Shown: positions 46,185 through 55,192, counted from the first letter of the stretch. The stretch is DNA of 64,000 nucleotides from Lachnospiraceae bacterium (GCA_015057025.1 SVFD01000006.1:124001-188000); one strand, 5' to 3'. Notes: generated by a model from the sequence alone, not told the origin. Made by a program: numbers and translations.

Positions 46185-46514
46185 ATGAAGTTTTATTTCC
46201 ATACGCATTATGCCAAGGATTTATGTCTGCAGTATATGCAGAACAAGAATGTGAACGATTTTTTTGAGTATAAGTGGGAGTATAAGTACGGGCAGTGGTT
46301 TATTACTTTTATCGAATATGCAAGAAGTATGCGTAGCCTTGGAAACAGCCCAAAACCGACTTTTATGGTGATTTTTAAGGAAACACCGGAAGGAACGGAT
46401 ATTGAGGTGGAGAAAGTAGAAGACATACCGATTATGTTTGTGTCTTTTAAAGAGGTCCATCAATTTTGGGAGACGAAACTGGATGCGGTGTTAATAAAAG
46501 AAGATACTTGGTAA
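46185..46514 (+). CDS. hypothetical protein (109 aa)
   Basis: An unrecognised 109-residue soluble protein, aromatic-rich in the first half, with no cysteine cluster or membrane segment. AGGAGG precedes the ATG by 7 nt and the gene follows the ZIP gene by 9 nt, so it is probably expressed with it. Confidence 0.65.
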   Translation: MKFYFHTHYAKDLCLQYMQNKNVNDFFEYKWEYKYGQWFITFIEYARSMRSLGNSPKPTFMVIFKETPEGTDIEVEKVEDIPIMFVSFKEVHQFWETKLDAVLIKEDTW

Positions 46515-46542
46515 AAAAGTTTTCCGACCATTAAAAAAAACA

Positions 46543-46571
46543 TTGTACTCAAAAAAAGATAGGTGTATAAT
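46543..46571 (+). promoter_or_regulatory. probable nagB promoter
   Basis: TTGTAC (46543-46548), 17-nt spacer, TATAAT (46566-46571), 38 nt before the nagB start. Confidence 0.7.
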
Positions 46572-46609
46572 TCCCTTGTAAAAATTTAACGTAAAGGGGC
46601 TTGAAATTT

Positions 46610-47341
46610 ATGAAAATTATCAAAGCAAAAGATTACGACGAAATGAGCCGCAAGGCTGCAAACCTCATTGCTGCACAGATTTATGTGAAACCGAACTGTG
46701 TGTTAGGTCTGGCAACAGGTTCCACACCCATCGGTACATATAAAGAGCTGGTAGCAAAGTACGAAGTGGGAGATTTGGATTTCTCGCAGGTTACAACCGT
46801 AAACTTGGATGAGTACAAGGGCATTACCAAGGAAAATGACCAGAGCTACTATTATTTCATGAACGATAATTTATTCAGCCACGTTAACATCAACAAGGAA
46901 AGAACCTTCCTTCCCGACGGAACGGAACCTGACAGCGATAAGGCATGTAATGAGTATAACGAGATTATTCATTCTGTAGGCGGACAGGATTTGCAGCTTC
47001 TCGGACTGGGACACAACGGTCATATCGGCTTTAACGAGCCGGCGGCAGACTTTCCTTTGGAGACACATTGTGTAGATTTGACAGAGTCTACAATTAAAGC
47101 AAATCAGCGTTTCTTCGCATCCTACGATGATGTGCCCAAGCAGGCATACACCATGGGTATCAAAACCATTATGCAGGCTAAGAAGGTGCTTGTAGTGGTA
47201 AGCGGTGAAGATAAGGCAGATATTGTACAGAAGGCATTCTTCGGACCGGTAACACCGGAAGTCCCTGCATCTGTATTGCAGTTGCATCCGGATTGTACCG
47301 TAGTTGCAGATGCTGCGGCATTATCGAAAGTAAATATGTAA
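46610..47341 (+). CDS. nagB: glucosamine-6-phosphate deaminase
   Basis: Converts glucosamine 6-phosphate to fructose 6-phosphate and ammonia, in aminosugar catabolism. Signatures: LGLATGSTPIGTYKELV, the catalytic NLDEYKG loop, and GLGHNGHIGFNEP. Length 243 residues. ATG 46610 behind AAGGGG; a TTG at 46601 is in frame but closer to the ribosome site than usual. nagA is not in the window. Confidence 0.95.
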   Translation: MKIIKAKDYDEMSRKAANLIAAQIYVKPNCVLGLATGSTPIGTYKELVAKYEVGDLDFSQVTTVNLDEYKGITKENDQSYYYFMNDNLFSHVNINKERTFLPDGTEPDSDKACNEYNEIIHSVGGQDLQLLGLGHNGHIGFNEPAADFPLETHCVDLTESTIKANQRFFASYDDVPKQAYTMGIKTIMQAKKVLVVVSGEDKADIVQKAFFGPVTPEVPASVLQLHPDCTVVADAAALSKVNM

Positions 47342-47350
47342 TAAAGATAA

Positions 47351-47382
47351 AAGTTGCAGGACTTATGTTCTGCAACTTTTTT
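47351..47382 (+). terminator. intrinsic terminator after nagB
   Basis: AAGTTGCAG / CTGCAACTT (9 bp, 10-nt loop) followed by TTTT. Confidence 0.9.
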
Positions 47383-47440
47383 ATATGAGAAATGTCTTTG
47401 TTATATTATGAAAAATCACGGTTTTTATTATAAATTTCTC

Positions 47441-47467
47441 TTGACAGCTCCAATATATATATATAAT
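47441..47467 (+). promoter_or_regulatory. probable promoter of the lipoprotein gene
   Basis: TTGACA (47441-47446) and TATAAT (47462-47467) with a short 15-nt spacer made of TA repeats. Confidence 0.5.
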
Positions 47468-47505
47468 GATTTTCACTAAATTTCAGCCAAAAGAGGAGGA
47501 AAAAA

Positions 47506-48234
47506 ATGAAGAAATTAGTGATAATCATGGCTACATTCATTATGAGTATGGCAATGTTGGTTGGATGTACAGGCGGTACAGAGGATGCGGAAGCGGCAGG
47601 TTCACAGGAACCGGTTAGTACAGAAGCAGAAGCTGAGGTGAATTCTGAGGAAGAGTCTGATGTTGTATCTGAGGATATTTCAGAAGAGGTTTCTGAAGAA
47701 GTAAGTGAAGAAGCAGAGGAAGCTGTTGATTATTCTGCTGAAGCGGTTATGGCACTTGTTGATGACTTAATTGCAAAGTATCCCAACGAGAATCCGGAAT
47801 ACATTAAGTCTGTAGTAATCGGAGCAAACATTGATTACATTACAGAAGATGATTTGAATACGATTCTGACCGCATACGGATATACGCTGGAAGATTTAAA
47901 TGTTTTGTTTGGGGAGTATATAGGAGATTTAATGAGTTGTTTTGTATTAACATTTGGTTATCATCAGGGTGGCGATGAACCTGAAGTGCTGTTTGATGAC
48001 AGAATGCCACTTTATGAAGTAACACTTAATAATAATGATATGGAATATATGAAGCTGGGATATTCGAGATATGACGAGGAATATGAACCGATTTCAGAAA
48101 ATTCTATAAAATTTGATGAATTCTATTATGACTCTGTAGACAAAGAACTTTATTCAAGCGGTATGATGGTGTGTGATGCCTTATGGACAGATTCTACAAT
48201 TTCTCCTTATACTAAATACATATCCGTAAATTAA
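47506..48234 (+). CDS. Glu/Ser-rich lipoprotein, function unknown
   Basis: A 242-residue predicted lipoprotein: signal MKKLVIIMATFIMSMAM and lipobox LVGC. A ~65-residue acidic linker rich in EVSEE repeats follows, then a C-terminal domain of no recognised family. No ligand-binding motif is seen. A 170-nt structured element begins 17 nt after its stop, so the transcript may carry that element in its 3' end. Confidence 0.75.
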   Translation: MKKLVIIMATFIMSMAMLVGCTGGTEDAEAAGSQEPVSTEAEAEVNSEEESDVVSEDISEEVSEEVSEEAEEAVDYSAEAVMALVDDLIAKYPNENPEYIKSVVIGANIDYITEDDLNTILTAYGYTLEDLNVLFGEYIGDLMSCFVLTFGYHQGGDEPEVLFDDRMPLYEVTLNNNDMEYMKLGYSRYDEEYEPISENSIKFDEFYYDSVDKELYSSGMMVCDALWTDSTISPYTKYISVN

Positions 48235-48251
48235 TGAATCTATATTATTTC

Positions 48252-48421
48252 ATAGCACAGCAAGGGGAGGGATTTCCTTTGTTCGATGACCGTTTAAGGT
48301 CGCCGGTGTTTGATGAAGAGACTTGTGTAAACAAGTCGATGAATCTAGCACCGCTGCGTTACCTTAATCGAGCGGGAGCGTGTCAGAGAACATGGAAATA
48401 CCCTCCCCTTGCGTCCCCTAT
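48252..48421 (+). ncRNA. structured RNA or palindromic element, copy 2
   Basis: A 170-nt rod-like hairpin. Basal stem ATAG/CTAT (48252-48255 with 48418-48421), internal loop CACA / GTCCC, a long stem (12 bp GCAAGGGGAGGG/CCCTCCCCTTGC, then ATTTCC/GGAAAT, GTTC/GAAC, TGAC/GTCA), a 3'-side bulge TCGAGCGGGAGCGT (48368-48381), and an apical part with TTAAGGT/ACCTTAA, CGGTG/CACCG and GACTTG/CAAGTC stems. It shares loop and bulge motifs and the basal-stem position with 29837-29997, although the stem sequences differ. No clear promoter precedes it; it may be processed from the upstream transcript. Confidence 0.65.
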
Positions 48422-48518
48422 ACATAAAAACGAAAGGTAAGCCTCTGCTAACTTAAAAATGCACAAAAACACCCTGTTTTTTTCTATCAAAATCGGACAT
48501 TATCCGTCGAAAAAGTCC

Positions 48519-48582
48519 TTGTTTTACGACGTTTATTATGATATTCTATATAAGGACACCTAGATTGTTAAAAAATAAACAA
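48519..48582 (+). promoter_or_regulatory. promoter and Rex operator of the mdh-hdr-flx-frd-fum operon
   Basis: TTGTTT (48519-48524), 17-nt spacer, TATTCT (48542-48547) form a moderate promoter. Downstream, TTGTTAAAAAATAAACAA (48565-48582) matches the clostridial Rex consensus TTGTTAANNNNTTAACAA at all but one specified position. It lies between promoter and start codon, ends inside the ribosome-site region and should block transcription when the NADH/NAD ratio is low. Confidence 0.75.
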
Positions 48583-48597
48583 AGGAGATAATCAAGT

Positions 48598-49545
48598 ATG
48601 AGCAAAAAAATCACAATCATTGGAGCCGGTAGCGTAGGTTCCACAATTGCGTACACACTTTCTCAGCAGGATATCGCCTCAGAAATCGTTCTGATTGATA
48701 TTAACAAGCAGAAAGTAGAAGGAGAAGTAATGGATATCGAACAGGGTACCTGTTTCCGTAATCCTATCAAAATTACAGCAGGTGAGTATGTTGATGCACA
48801 GGATTCAGACATCGTTATTATTACTTCAGGTATTGCTCGTAAGCCCGGTCAGACAAGAATTGAGCTTACGCAGACTAACGTTAACATTTTAAAGAGCATC
48901 ACACCCGAAATCGTAAAGTATGCGCCTAACGCACTTTACATCATCGTAAGCAATCCTGTTGACGTTATGACATATGTATTTACTAAGATTTCAGGACTTC
49001 CTGAGAACCAGATTATCGGTTCGGGTACAATCCTCGATACTGCACGTCTTCGTTGCGGACTTTCCGAACACTACAGCATTGCACAGAAGAATATCCATGC
49101 TTATGTATTTGGTGAGCACGGTGATACATCATTCATTCCCTGGTCAATCGCAAATGTTTGCGGTGTGCCTGCAGATGATTATGTAGGACTTGTTAAAAAC
49201 ATTGACAAAGATGTAAAAGAAGTAGATAAAGAAGCTATGATTACCTATGTACGTAAGTCAGGCGGACAGGTAATTGCTAACAAGGGCGCAACTTTCTATG
49301 CGGTTTCAGCATCTGTTTGTGCACTTTGCGGTATTTTAGCAGCTTCTGATGAATCTATGGCAACTGTATCTTCCATGATGCATGGCGAATACGGTATTGA
49401 AGATGTTTGTGTAAGTACATTAACATTAGTTGGACCTAAGGGTATTCAGGGTAAAGTACCCGTGAAGTTAACCGAAGAAGAAATCGGTAAGTTAAAGGCT
49501 AGTGCAGATGCACTCAAAGAAGTTATTGCTCAGATTGAATTATAA
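48598..49545 (+). CDS. mdh: malate dehydrogenase (LDH-like type)
   Basis: An NAD-dependent 2-hydroxyacid dehydrogenase of the LDH/MDH family, 315 residues. The Rossmann start IIGAGSVGSTIA, LDTAR (catalytic Asp147 and substrate Arg150) and GEHGD (catalytic His174) are complete. The specificity loop reads ARKPGQTR with Arg81 at the position that is Gln (residue 102) in lactate dehydrogenases and Arg in malate dehydrogenases. Context agrees: fumarase and fumarate reductase follow in the same operon. It would reduce oxaloacetate to malate. An automated LDH label is likely but probably wrong. Confidence 0.78.
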   Translation: MSKKITIIGAGSVGSTIAYTLSQQDIASEIVLIDINKQKVEGEVMDIEQGTCFRNPIKITAGEYVDAQDSDIVIITSGIARKPGQTRIELTQTNVNILKSITPEIVKYAPNALYIIVSNPVDVMTYVFTKISGLPENQIIGSGTILDTARLRCGLSEHYSIAQKNIHAYVFGEHGDTSFIPWSIANVCGVPADDYVGLVKNIDKDVKEVDKEAMITYVRKSGGQVIANKGATFYAVSASVCALCGILAASDESMATVSSMMHGEYGIEDVCVSTLTLVGPKGIQGKVPVKLTEEEIGKLKASADALKEVIAQIEL

Positions 49546-49589
49546 TTAATATACATTTTTATAAAATATAGGGAAAGGACAATAGAACT

Positions 49590-50384
49590 ATGAAGTACAG
49601 TTACTATCCGGGATGTACCCTTAGAACCAAGGCAAAAGACTTGGATGCATATGCAAGAGCTTCTGCAGTGGCTTTGGGATTCGAACTGGAAGAAATCGAG
49701 AACTGGCAGTGTTGTGGTGGTGTTTATCCTTTGGGATCTGATGAAATCGCAAGCAAGCTTTCTTCCGTTCGCGCCTTAAATGAGGCAAAAGAAAAAGGTC
49801 AGGATCTGGTAACCTTATGTTCAGCATGTCACCATGTTATTAAGCGTGTGAACGATGACATGAAGAATGTGGACGATATCCGTACCAGAGCAAACAATTA
49901 CATGCAGTTGGAAGAACCTTATGCAGGCGAAACAGAAGTGCTTCACTTTTTGGAAGTACTCCGTGACCGCGTAGGTTTTGACAAGATTAAAGAGAAAGTG
50001 GTTAATCCGCTTACAGGAAAGAAGATTGGTGCATATTACGGATGCCTCCTTCTTCGCCCCGGTAAGATTTTGGAATTTGATAATCCTGAGAATCCTACCA
50101 TCATTGAAGATTTTATCCGTGCAATCGGTGCAACACCGGTTGTATATCCTTACAGAAATGAATGCTGTGGCGGATACATATCTTTAAAAGAAAAAGACAT
50201 GTCTAAGAATATGTGTGAACGTATTATGGACAGTGCAGACGGAATGGGGGCTGAAATGCTCATCACAGCCTGCCCCTTATGTCTTTACAACTTAAAGAAG
50301 AACGGCAATGACAAGCTTCCTGTAGTTTACTTTACGGAATTGCTTGCAGAAGCTTTAGGAGTAAAAGAGGAGGTGGCTAAGTAA
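49590..50384 (+). CDS. hdrB: HdrB-like heterodisulfide reductase subunit B
   Basis: A 264-residue protein with two CCG domains. The cysteine sets (PGC, NWQCCGG with CSAC; YYGC, NECCGG with CPLC) would bind two non-cubane [4Fe-4S] clusters, the site of disulfide reduction in methanogen HdrB. This organism has no coenzyme M/B system, so the terminal acceptor must differ. Its stop overlaps the hdrC start by 1 nt. In methanogen thiol:fumarate reductase, TfrB carries a CCG part, so this subunit may act with the downstream fumarate reductase. Confidence 0.92.
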   Translation: MKYSYYPGCTLRTKAKDLDAYARASAVALGFELEEIENWQCCGGVYPLGSDEIASKLSSVRALNEAKEKGQDLVTLCSACHHVIKRVNDDMKNVDDIRTRANNYMQLEEPYAGETEVLHFLEVLRDRVGFDKIKEKVVNPLTGKKIGAYYGCLLLRPGKILEFDNPENPTIIEDFIRAIGATPVVYPYRNECCGGYISLKEKDMSKNMCERIMDSADGMGAEMLITACPLCLYNLKKNGNDKLPVVYFTELLAEALGVKEEVAK

Positions 50385-50773
50385 TGAATACAGCTAAAAA
50401 GCAGGCTGAATTAATTAAAGAAATCAGCGGTGTGAATCCTCTTAAGTGTATGAAATGCGGTAAGTGTTCCGCATCATGTCCTTCTTATAATGAAATGGAC
50501 ATTAAGCCTCATCAGTTCGTATCTTACGTGGTAAACGAGGACATCGAGGCTCTCGTAAATTCAAAATCATTATGGAAATGCCTTTCATGTTTTGCGTGTG
50601 TGGAACGTTGCCCCAGAGACGTTAAGCCCGGCAAGTTAATCGATGCTGCAAGACAGGTTGTTGTGCGTCAGAAGGGACAGGATTATCTGTCACCCAATGA
50701 AATTCCGGAACTTCTTGATCCGGAACTGCCTCAGCAGTTATTGGTTAGTGCATTCAGAAGATACAGGAGGTAA
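50384..50773 (+). CDS. hdrC: HdrC-like iron-sulfur subunit
   Basis: A 129-residue ferredoxin-like subunit with two [4Fe-4S] motifs, CMKCGKCSASCP and CLSCFACVERCP, linking HdrA to HdrB by electron transfer. It starts on the hdrB stop and is followed 5 nt later by hdrA, the order hdrB-hdrC-hdrA. Confidence 0.93.
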   Translation: MNTAKKQAELIKEISGVNPLKCMKCGKCSASCPSYNEMDIKPHQFVSYVVNEDIEALVNSKSLWKCLSCFACVERCPRDVKPGKLIDAARQVVVRQKGQDYLSPNEIPELLDPELPQQLLVSAFRRYRR

Positions 50774-50778
50774 GAAAC

Positions 50779-52767
50779 GTGCAGAGGATAGGTGTATTTG
50801 TCTGCCACTGCGGTAGCAATATTGCCGCTACGGTAGATGTGAAAAAAGTAGTTGAAATGGCACTGTTAGAGCCCGGCGTTGTCCATGCGGAAGATTACCA
50901 GTATATGTGTTCTGAAGCGGGTCAGGCAAAGATTCTCGAAGCAGTAAAAGAAAAAGGATTAACAGGCATCGTTGTATGTTCTTGTTCACCCCGTATGCAT
51001 GAAGCAACCTTTAGAAAGGCTGCAGAGCGTGCCGGTGTAAATCCTTACATGGTAGAAATTGCCAACATTCGTGAACATTGTTCATGGATTCATAAAGATA
51101 TGGAGGAAGCAACCAAGAAGGCTGTTATTCTTGCAAGAGCAGCTATCGCGAAGGTTAACTTAAATGCTCCCTTACAGCCCGGCGAGAGCCGCGTAACCAA
51201 GCGTGCATTGGTTATTGGTGGTGGTATCGCAGGTATCCAGACTGCAATCGACATTGCAGATGCAGGTTATGAAGTAGATATTGTAGAAAAGACACCCAGT
51301 ATCGGTGGTAGAATGTCACAGTTAGACAAGACATTCCCTACCCTTGACTGTTCAGCATGTATCCTTACACCGAAGATGGTGGAAGCTTCTGCTCATGAAA
51401 AGATTAACATCTATACATACAGCGAAGTTGAGAAGGTTACAGGTTTCGTAGGTGATTTTACTGTTGATATCCGTAAAAAAGCAAGAAGCGTAGATATGAA
51501 TAAGTGTACCGGTTGTGGCGTTTGTCAGGAAAAATGTCCTTCCAAAAAGGCTCCCAGCGAGTTTAATCGCGGACTTAACACAAGAAGCGCAATCTACACT
51601 CCTTTTGCACAGGCGATTCCTAACGTACCTGTTATTGACCGTGATGCTTGTCTTAAGTTCAAGACCGGTAAGTGCGGTTTGTGTGAAAAGGTTTGTCAGG
51701 CAGGCGCTATTGATTACGCTCAGCAGGATGAAATCATTACAGAGAAGTACGGCGCAATCGTAGTTGCTACCGGTTTTGATACCATCAAGCTTGATAACTA
51801 CGATGAATATGCATATAGCCAGAGCAAGGACGTTATCACTTCTCTTGAATTAGAACGTATTATGAATGCTGCAGGCCCCACAAAGGGTCACCTTGAACGT
51901 CTTTCTGACGGTAAGGCGCCCAAGGAGATGGTATTCATCCAGTGTGTAGGCAGCCGTTGTGCAGACAACAGAGGTAAGAGCTACTGTTCTAAGATTTGTT
52001 GTATGTATACTGCTAAGCACGCAATGTTAATTCGTGATAAGTATCCCGATGTAAACGTTACTGTATTTTACATTGACGTACGTACACCCGGTAAGAACTT
52101 CGATGAGTTCTACAGAAGAGCTGTTGAAGAATATGGTGTAAATTACATCAAGGGTCAGGTTGGTAAGGTTGCTCCTCTTCCCAATGGTAAGCTTTTGGTA
52201 CAGGGCGCAGACTTAATCGACAATAAGCAGATTTTAAAAGAGGCTGATATGGTTGTTCTTGCAACTGCAATCGAGCCCGATCCTTCCGTAAGAAAGATTG
52301 CTACAATGCTCACAGCCAGCATTGATACCAACAACTTCCTTACAGAAGCACATCCCAAGCTTCGTCCTGTAGAATCTCCTACAGCAGGTGTATTCTTATC
52401 AGGTGTATGTCAGGGACCTAAGGATATTCCCGAAACAGTTGCCCAGGCAGGTGCTGCTGCGGTTAAGGCAATCGGCTTACTTGCAAAAGATAAGTTGATG
52501 ACTAACCCTTGTACAGCAAAGGCTGACGAGCTTATGTGTAACGGATGTTCAACATGTGCTAACGTATGTCCTTATGGTGCAATCACTTATGAAGTTAAAC
52601 AGGTTAATGACCACGGTATCCGTGAAGACAGAAGAATTGCTGTTGTTAACAACGCTCTTTGTCAGGGTTGTGGTGCATGTACCGTTGTTTGTCCTTCAGG
52701 TGCTATGGACCTTCAGGGATTCTCGAATAGACAGATTCTTGCGGAGGTGGATGCAATATGTCGATAG
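50779..52767 (+). CDS. hdrA: HdrA-like bifurcating flavoprotein
   Basis: A 662-residue FAD/Fe-S protein. The N-terminal domain carries cysteine ligands (CHCGSN, CSCSP), the FAD-binding loop is VIGGGIAGIQTA near residue 147, an inserted ferredoxin has CTGCGVCQEKCP, and a C-terminal one has CNGCSTCANVCP and CQGCGACTVVCP. In the family this FAD splits electrons between a low-potential ferredoxin and a high-potential acceptor. GTG 50779 behind AGGAGG. Its stop overlaps flxD. Confidence 0.95.
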   Translation: MQRIGVFVCHCGSNIAATVDVKKVVEMALLEPGVVHAEDYQYMCSEAGQAKILEAVKEKGLTGIVVCSCSPRMHEATFRKAAERAGVNPYMVEIANIREHCSWIHKDMEEATKKAVILARAAIAKVNLNAPLQPGESRVTKRALVIGGGIAGIQTAIDIADAGYEVDIVEKTPSIGGRMSQLDKTFPTLDCSACILTPKMVEASAHEKINIYTYSEVEKVTGFVGDFTVDIRKKARSVDMNKCTGCGVCQEKCPSKKAPSEFNRGLNTRSAIYTPFAQAIPNVPVIDRDACLKFKTGKCGLCEKVCQAGAIDYAQQDEIITEKYGAIVVATGFDTIKLDNYDEYAYSQSKDVITSLELERIMNAAGPTKGHLERLSDGKAPKEMVFIQCVGSRCADNRGKSYCSKICCMYTAKHAMLIRDKYPDVNVTVFYIDVRTPGKNFDEFYRRAVEEYGVNYIKGQVGKVAPLPNGKLLVQGADLIDNKQILKEADMVVLATAIEPDPSVRKIATMLTASIDTNNFLTEAHPKLRPVESPTAGVFLSGVCQGPKDIPETVAQAGAAAVKAIGLLAKDKLMTNPCTAKADELMCNGCSTCANVCPYGAITYEVKQVNDHGIREDRRIAVVNNALCQGCGACTVVCPSGAMDLQGFSNRQILAEVDAICR

Positions 52768-53195
52768 AAAAAGAATTCAGACCTAAAATTGTAGCATTCT
52801 GCTGTAACTGGTGTAGTTACGCAGGTGCTGACCTTGCAGGCAGTAGCCGTTTGGCATATCCTGCAGATGTTAAGATTATTCGTGTGCCGTGTTCATGCCG
52901 TGTAAATCCTATGTTCATTCTTCGTGCATTTCAGAAGGGTGCAGATGGCGTTATCATGTGTGGTTGCCACCCCGGAGACTGCCATTACAGCACAGGTAAT
53001 TACTATGCAAGAAGACGTATGACATTATTATTCTCTATGCTTGATTACATCGGCGTAGAAAACGGCCGTACCCGTGTTGAATGGGTATCAGCTGCAGAAG
53101 GTGTGAAGTTCTCTACAACCATGAATGAATTCGTAGAGAAAATCCACTCTCTTGGTGAAAACGTAAGATTGGAGGATTTAAGATGCAAGAATTAG
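52758..53195 (+). CDS. flxD: FlxD/MvhD-like electron-transfer subunit
   Basis: A 145-residue MvhD-family [2Fe-2S] protein: CCNWCSYAGADLAG, VPCSCRVNP and CGCHPGDCHY are the expected cysteines. In other complexes it connects HdrA to the electron-input module. The start overlaps hdrA by 10 nt and its end overlaps flxC by 13 nt, so the operon is compact here. Confidence 0.9.
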   Translation: MSIEKEFRPKIVAFCCNWCSYAGADLAGSSRLAYPADVKIIRVPCSCRVNPMFILRAFQKGADGVIMCGCHPGDCHYSTGNYYARRRMTLLFSMLDYIGVENGRTRVEWVSAAEGVKFSTTMNEFVEKIHSLGENVRLEDLRCKN

Positions 53196-54157
53196 TAAAC
53201 CGCGCTAAAGAACTTCTTGCCGATGGTACCGTTGTTCGTGTACTTGGCTGGAAAGCCGGTGATTTGCCTTACAATCCCGAACCGGCTTACTTCACAAGCG
53301 CTGAAGAATTAGATAATTTCGTTTATAACGGATTTTGCGGTGCTAACCTTAGCAAGTATATGATTGAAGCTTCCAAGTTGGAAGGCAAGACCATGGTTTG
53401 TTTAAAGCCCTGTGATACATACAGCTTTAACCAGTTAATTAAGGAACATCGCGTAGACCGTGACAAAGCTTACATCGTAGGTGTAGGCTGTAAAGGTAAA
53501 TTGAATGTTGATAAAATCAAAGAAAAAGGCATTAAGGGTATCGAAAGTATTTCCGGTGCTGAAATGTCTGACGCATGCGATATATTGACAATTCAGACAC
53601 TTTACGGAGAAAAGACCTGCTCTTATGCAGAGGCAATGCTTGAGAGATGCCACGTATGTAAGGGTAAGGAACATATGATTTACGATGAAATCATCGGTGA
53701 ATCAAAGGATACCAAGGACGCAGAAAGATTTGCAGAAGTTGAAAAAATCGAAGCAATGAGTCCTGAAGAAAAGTTTGCATTCTTCCAGAAGGAATTAAGC
53801 AAATGTATCCGTTGCAATGCCTGCAGAAACGTATGTCCTGCATGTAGCTGCCGTAAGTGTGTATTCGACAGTACTAAGTTTGATACCGCACAGAAGGCAA
53901 ATGTGGATTCTTTTGAAGAGAAGATGTTCCACATTATCCGTGCATTCCACGTAGCGGGAAGATGTACAGACTGTGGCGAGTGCAGCCGTGTTTGTCCTCA
54001 GGGTATTCCTCTTCACTTATTCAACCGTAAGTTCATTAAGGATATTAATGAATTTTATGGTGAATTCCAGGCAGGTGCCGACAGCGAGGCAAGAGGACCT
54101 CTTACAAACTTTACATTTGATGACTGCGAACCCAGCATCGTAACAGAAAGGAGATAA
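53183..54157 (+). CDS. flxC: FlxC-like iron-sulfur protein
   Basis: A 324-residue protein with an N-terminal FrhB-like region and a C-terminal dicluster ferredoxin (CIRCNACRNVCP, then CTDCGECSRVCP); additional cysteines lie in CSCRKC. It matches the FlxC component of FlxABCD-HdrABC complexes by position and domain layout. The exact path of electrons through it is not established. Confidence 0.82.
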   Translation: MQELVNRAKELLADGTVVRVLGWKAGDLPYNPEPAYFTSAEELDNFVYNGFCGANLSKYMIEASKLEGKTMVCLKPCDTYSFNQLIKEHRVDRDKAYIVGVGCKGKLNVDKIKEKGIKGIESISGAEMSDACDILTIQTLYGEKTCSYAEAMLERCHVCKGKEHMIYDEIIGESKDTKDAERFAEVEKIEAMSPEEKFAFFQKELSKCIRCNACRNVCPACSCRKCVFDSTKFDTAQKANVDSFEEKMFHIIRAFHVAGRCTDCGECSRVCPQGIPLHLFNRKFIKDINEFYGEFQAGADSEARGPLTNFTFDDCEPSIVTERR

Positions 54158-54160
54158 TGT

Positions 54161-55192
54161 ATGTTTAAGATAGCAAAAGAAAATCTTTCCGCATTATTCT
54201 CCAAGATTGCGGAAAGCAATGAATTATATTTGCCCGTAAAAGTGGCTAATCAGACAAACTTTGCAAACTGGACAGAAGATGCAGAAGTAGATTTGGATAC
54301 TTTAAAAACTGTTAAATCTGCAAAAGATGCATTCTTCCCTCAGAGCGAAAACTTATATACCTGTACAAAGGAAGATAAGAAAATTAAGATTACCCCCGAA
54401 GAATTACAGGCACAGAACTTTGTCGTATTCGGCATGAAGGCTTGTGATGTTAAGGGTGTTGAGGTTTTAGACAAGGTATTCCTTGCAGAACCCGTTGATA
54501 CTTTTTATGCAGCAAGACGTGCACACGGTACTATTGTTGCACTTGCTTGTCATGAACCTGAAGAAACCTGCTTCTGTAAAGTATTTGGTACAGACTGCGC
54601 TGACCCTGTTGCTGACGTTGCAACATGGATGATTGACGGTGAACTTTACTGGAAAGCAATTACAGAAAAGGGTGAAGCATTAACCAAGGCTGTTGAAGGC
54701 TTATTGGTAAATGCAGATGAAGCGAAGGTAGAAGAGGAAAAGGCAGCAATTCGTGCAATCGTAGAAAAGCTTCCTTACTCTAACCTTTCATTGGAAGGTT
54801 GGAATGGCGACGTTCTTATGGAAAAGTTTGAATCTCCTGTTTGGGAAGAACTTTACAAGCCTTGTTTAGCATGCGGTACATGTACATTCGTATGTCCTAC
54901 CTGCCAGTGCTATGATATCAAGGATTATGATACAGGTCATGGTGTACAGCGTTATCGTTGCTGGGATTCATGTATGTATTCTGATTTTACAATGATGGCT
55001 CACGGTAATAACCGTACGAGCCAGATGCAGAGATTCCGTCAAAGATTTATGCACAAGTTAGTATACTTCCCTGCAAACAATGACGGTATGTACTCATGCG
55101 TAGGCTGCGGACGTTGTGTAGACAAGTGTCCTTCGTCCTTAAACATTGTAAAAGTAATCAAAGCTTTTGAGAATCAGGGAGGTAATGAATAA
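54161..55192 (+). CDS. flxB: FlxB-like iron-sulfur protein (sulfhydrogenase beta-like)
   Basis: A 343-residue protein with a sulfhydrogenase beta-like N-terminal region and a C-terminal dicluster ferredoxin: CLACGTCTFVCPTCQC and CVGCGRCVDKCP. This is the FlxB layout. It starts 4 nt after flxC and its stop overlaps the flxA start by 1 nt. Confidence 0.85.
   Translation: MFKIAKENLSALFSKIAESNELYLPVKVANQTNFANWTEDAEVDLDTLKTVKSAKDAFFPQSENLYTCTKEDKKIKITPEELQAQNFVVFGMKACDVKGVEVLDKVFLAEPVDTFYAARRAHGTIVALACHEPEETCFCKVFGTDCADPVADVATWMIDGELYWKAITEKGEALTKAVEGLLVNADEAKVEEEKAAIRAIVEKLPYSNLSLEGWNGDVLMEKFESPVWEELYKPCLACGTCTFVCPTCQCYDIKDYDTGHGVQRYRCWDSCMYSDFTMMAHGNNRTSQMQRFRQRFMHKLVYFPANNDGMYSCVGCGRCVDKCPSSLNIVKVIKAFENQGGNE

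Noticed and set aside
48234-48440. A 68-codon reading frame over the second structured element
   Set aside because: It lies over a 170-nt hairpin, has no ribosome site and no family resemblance; the structure explains the sequence better.
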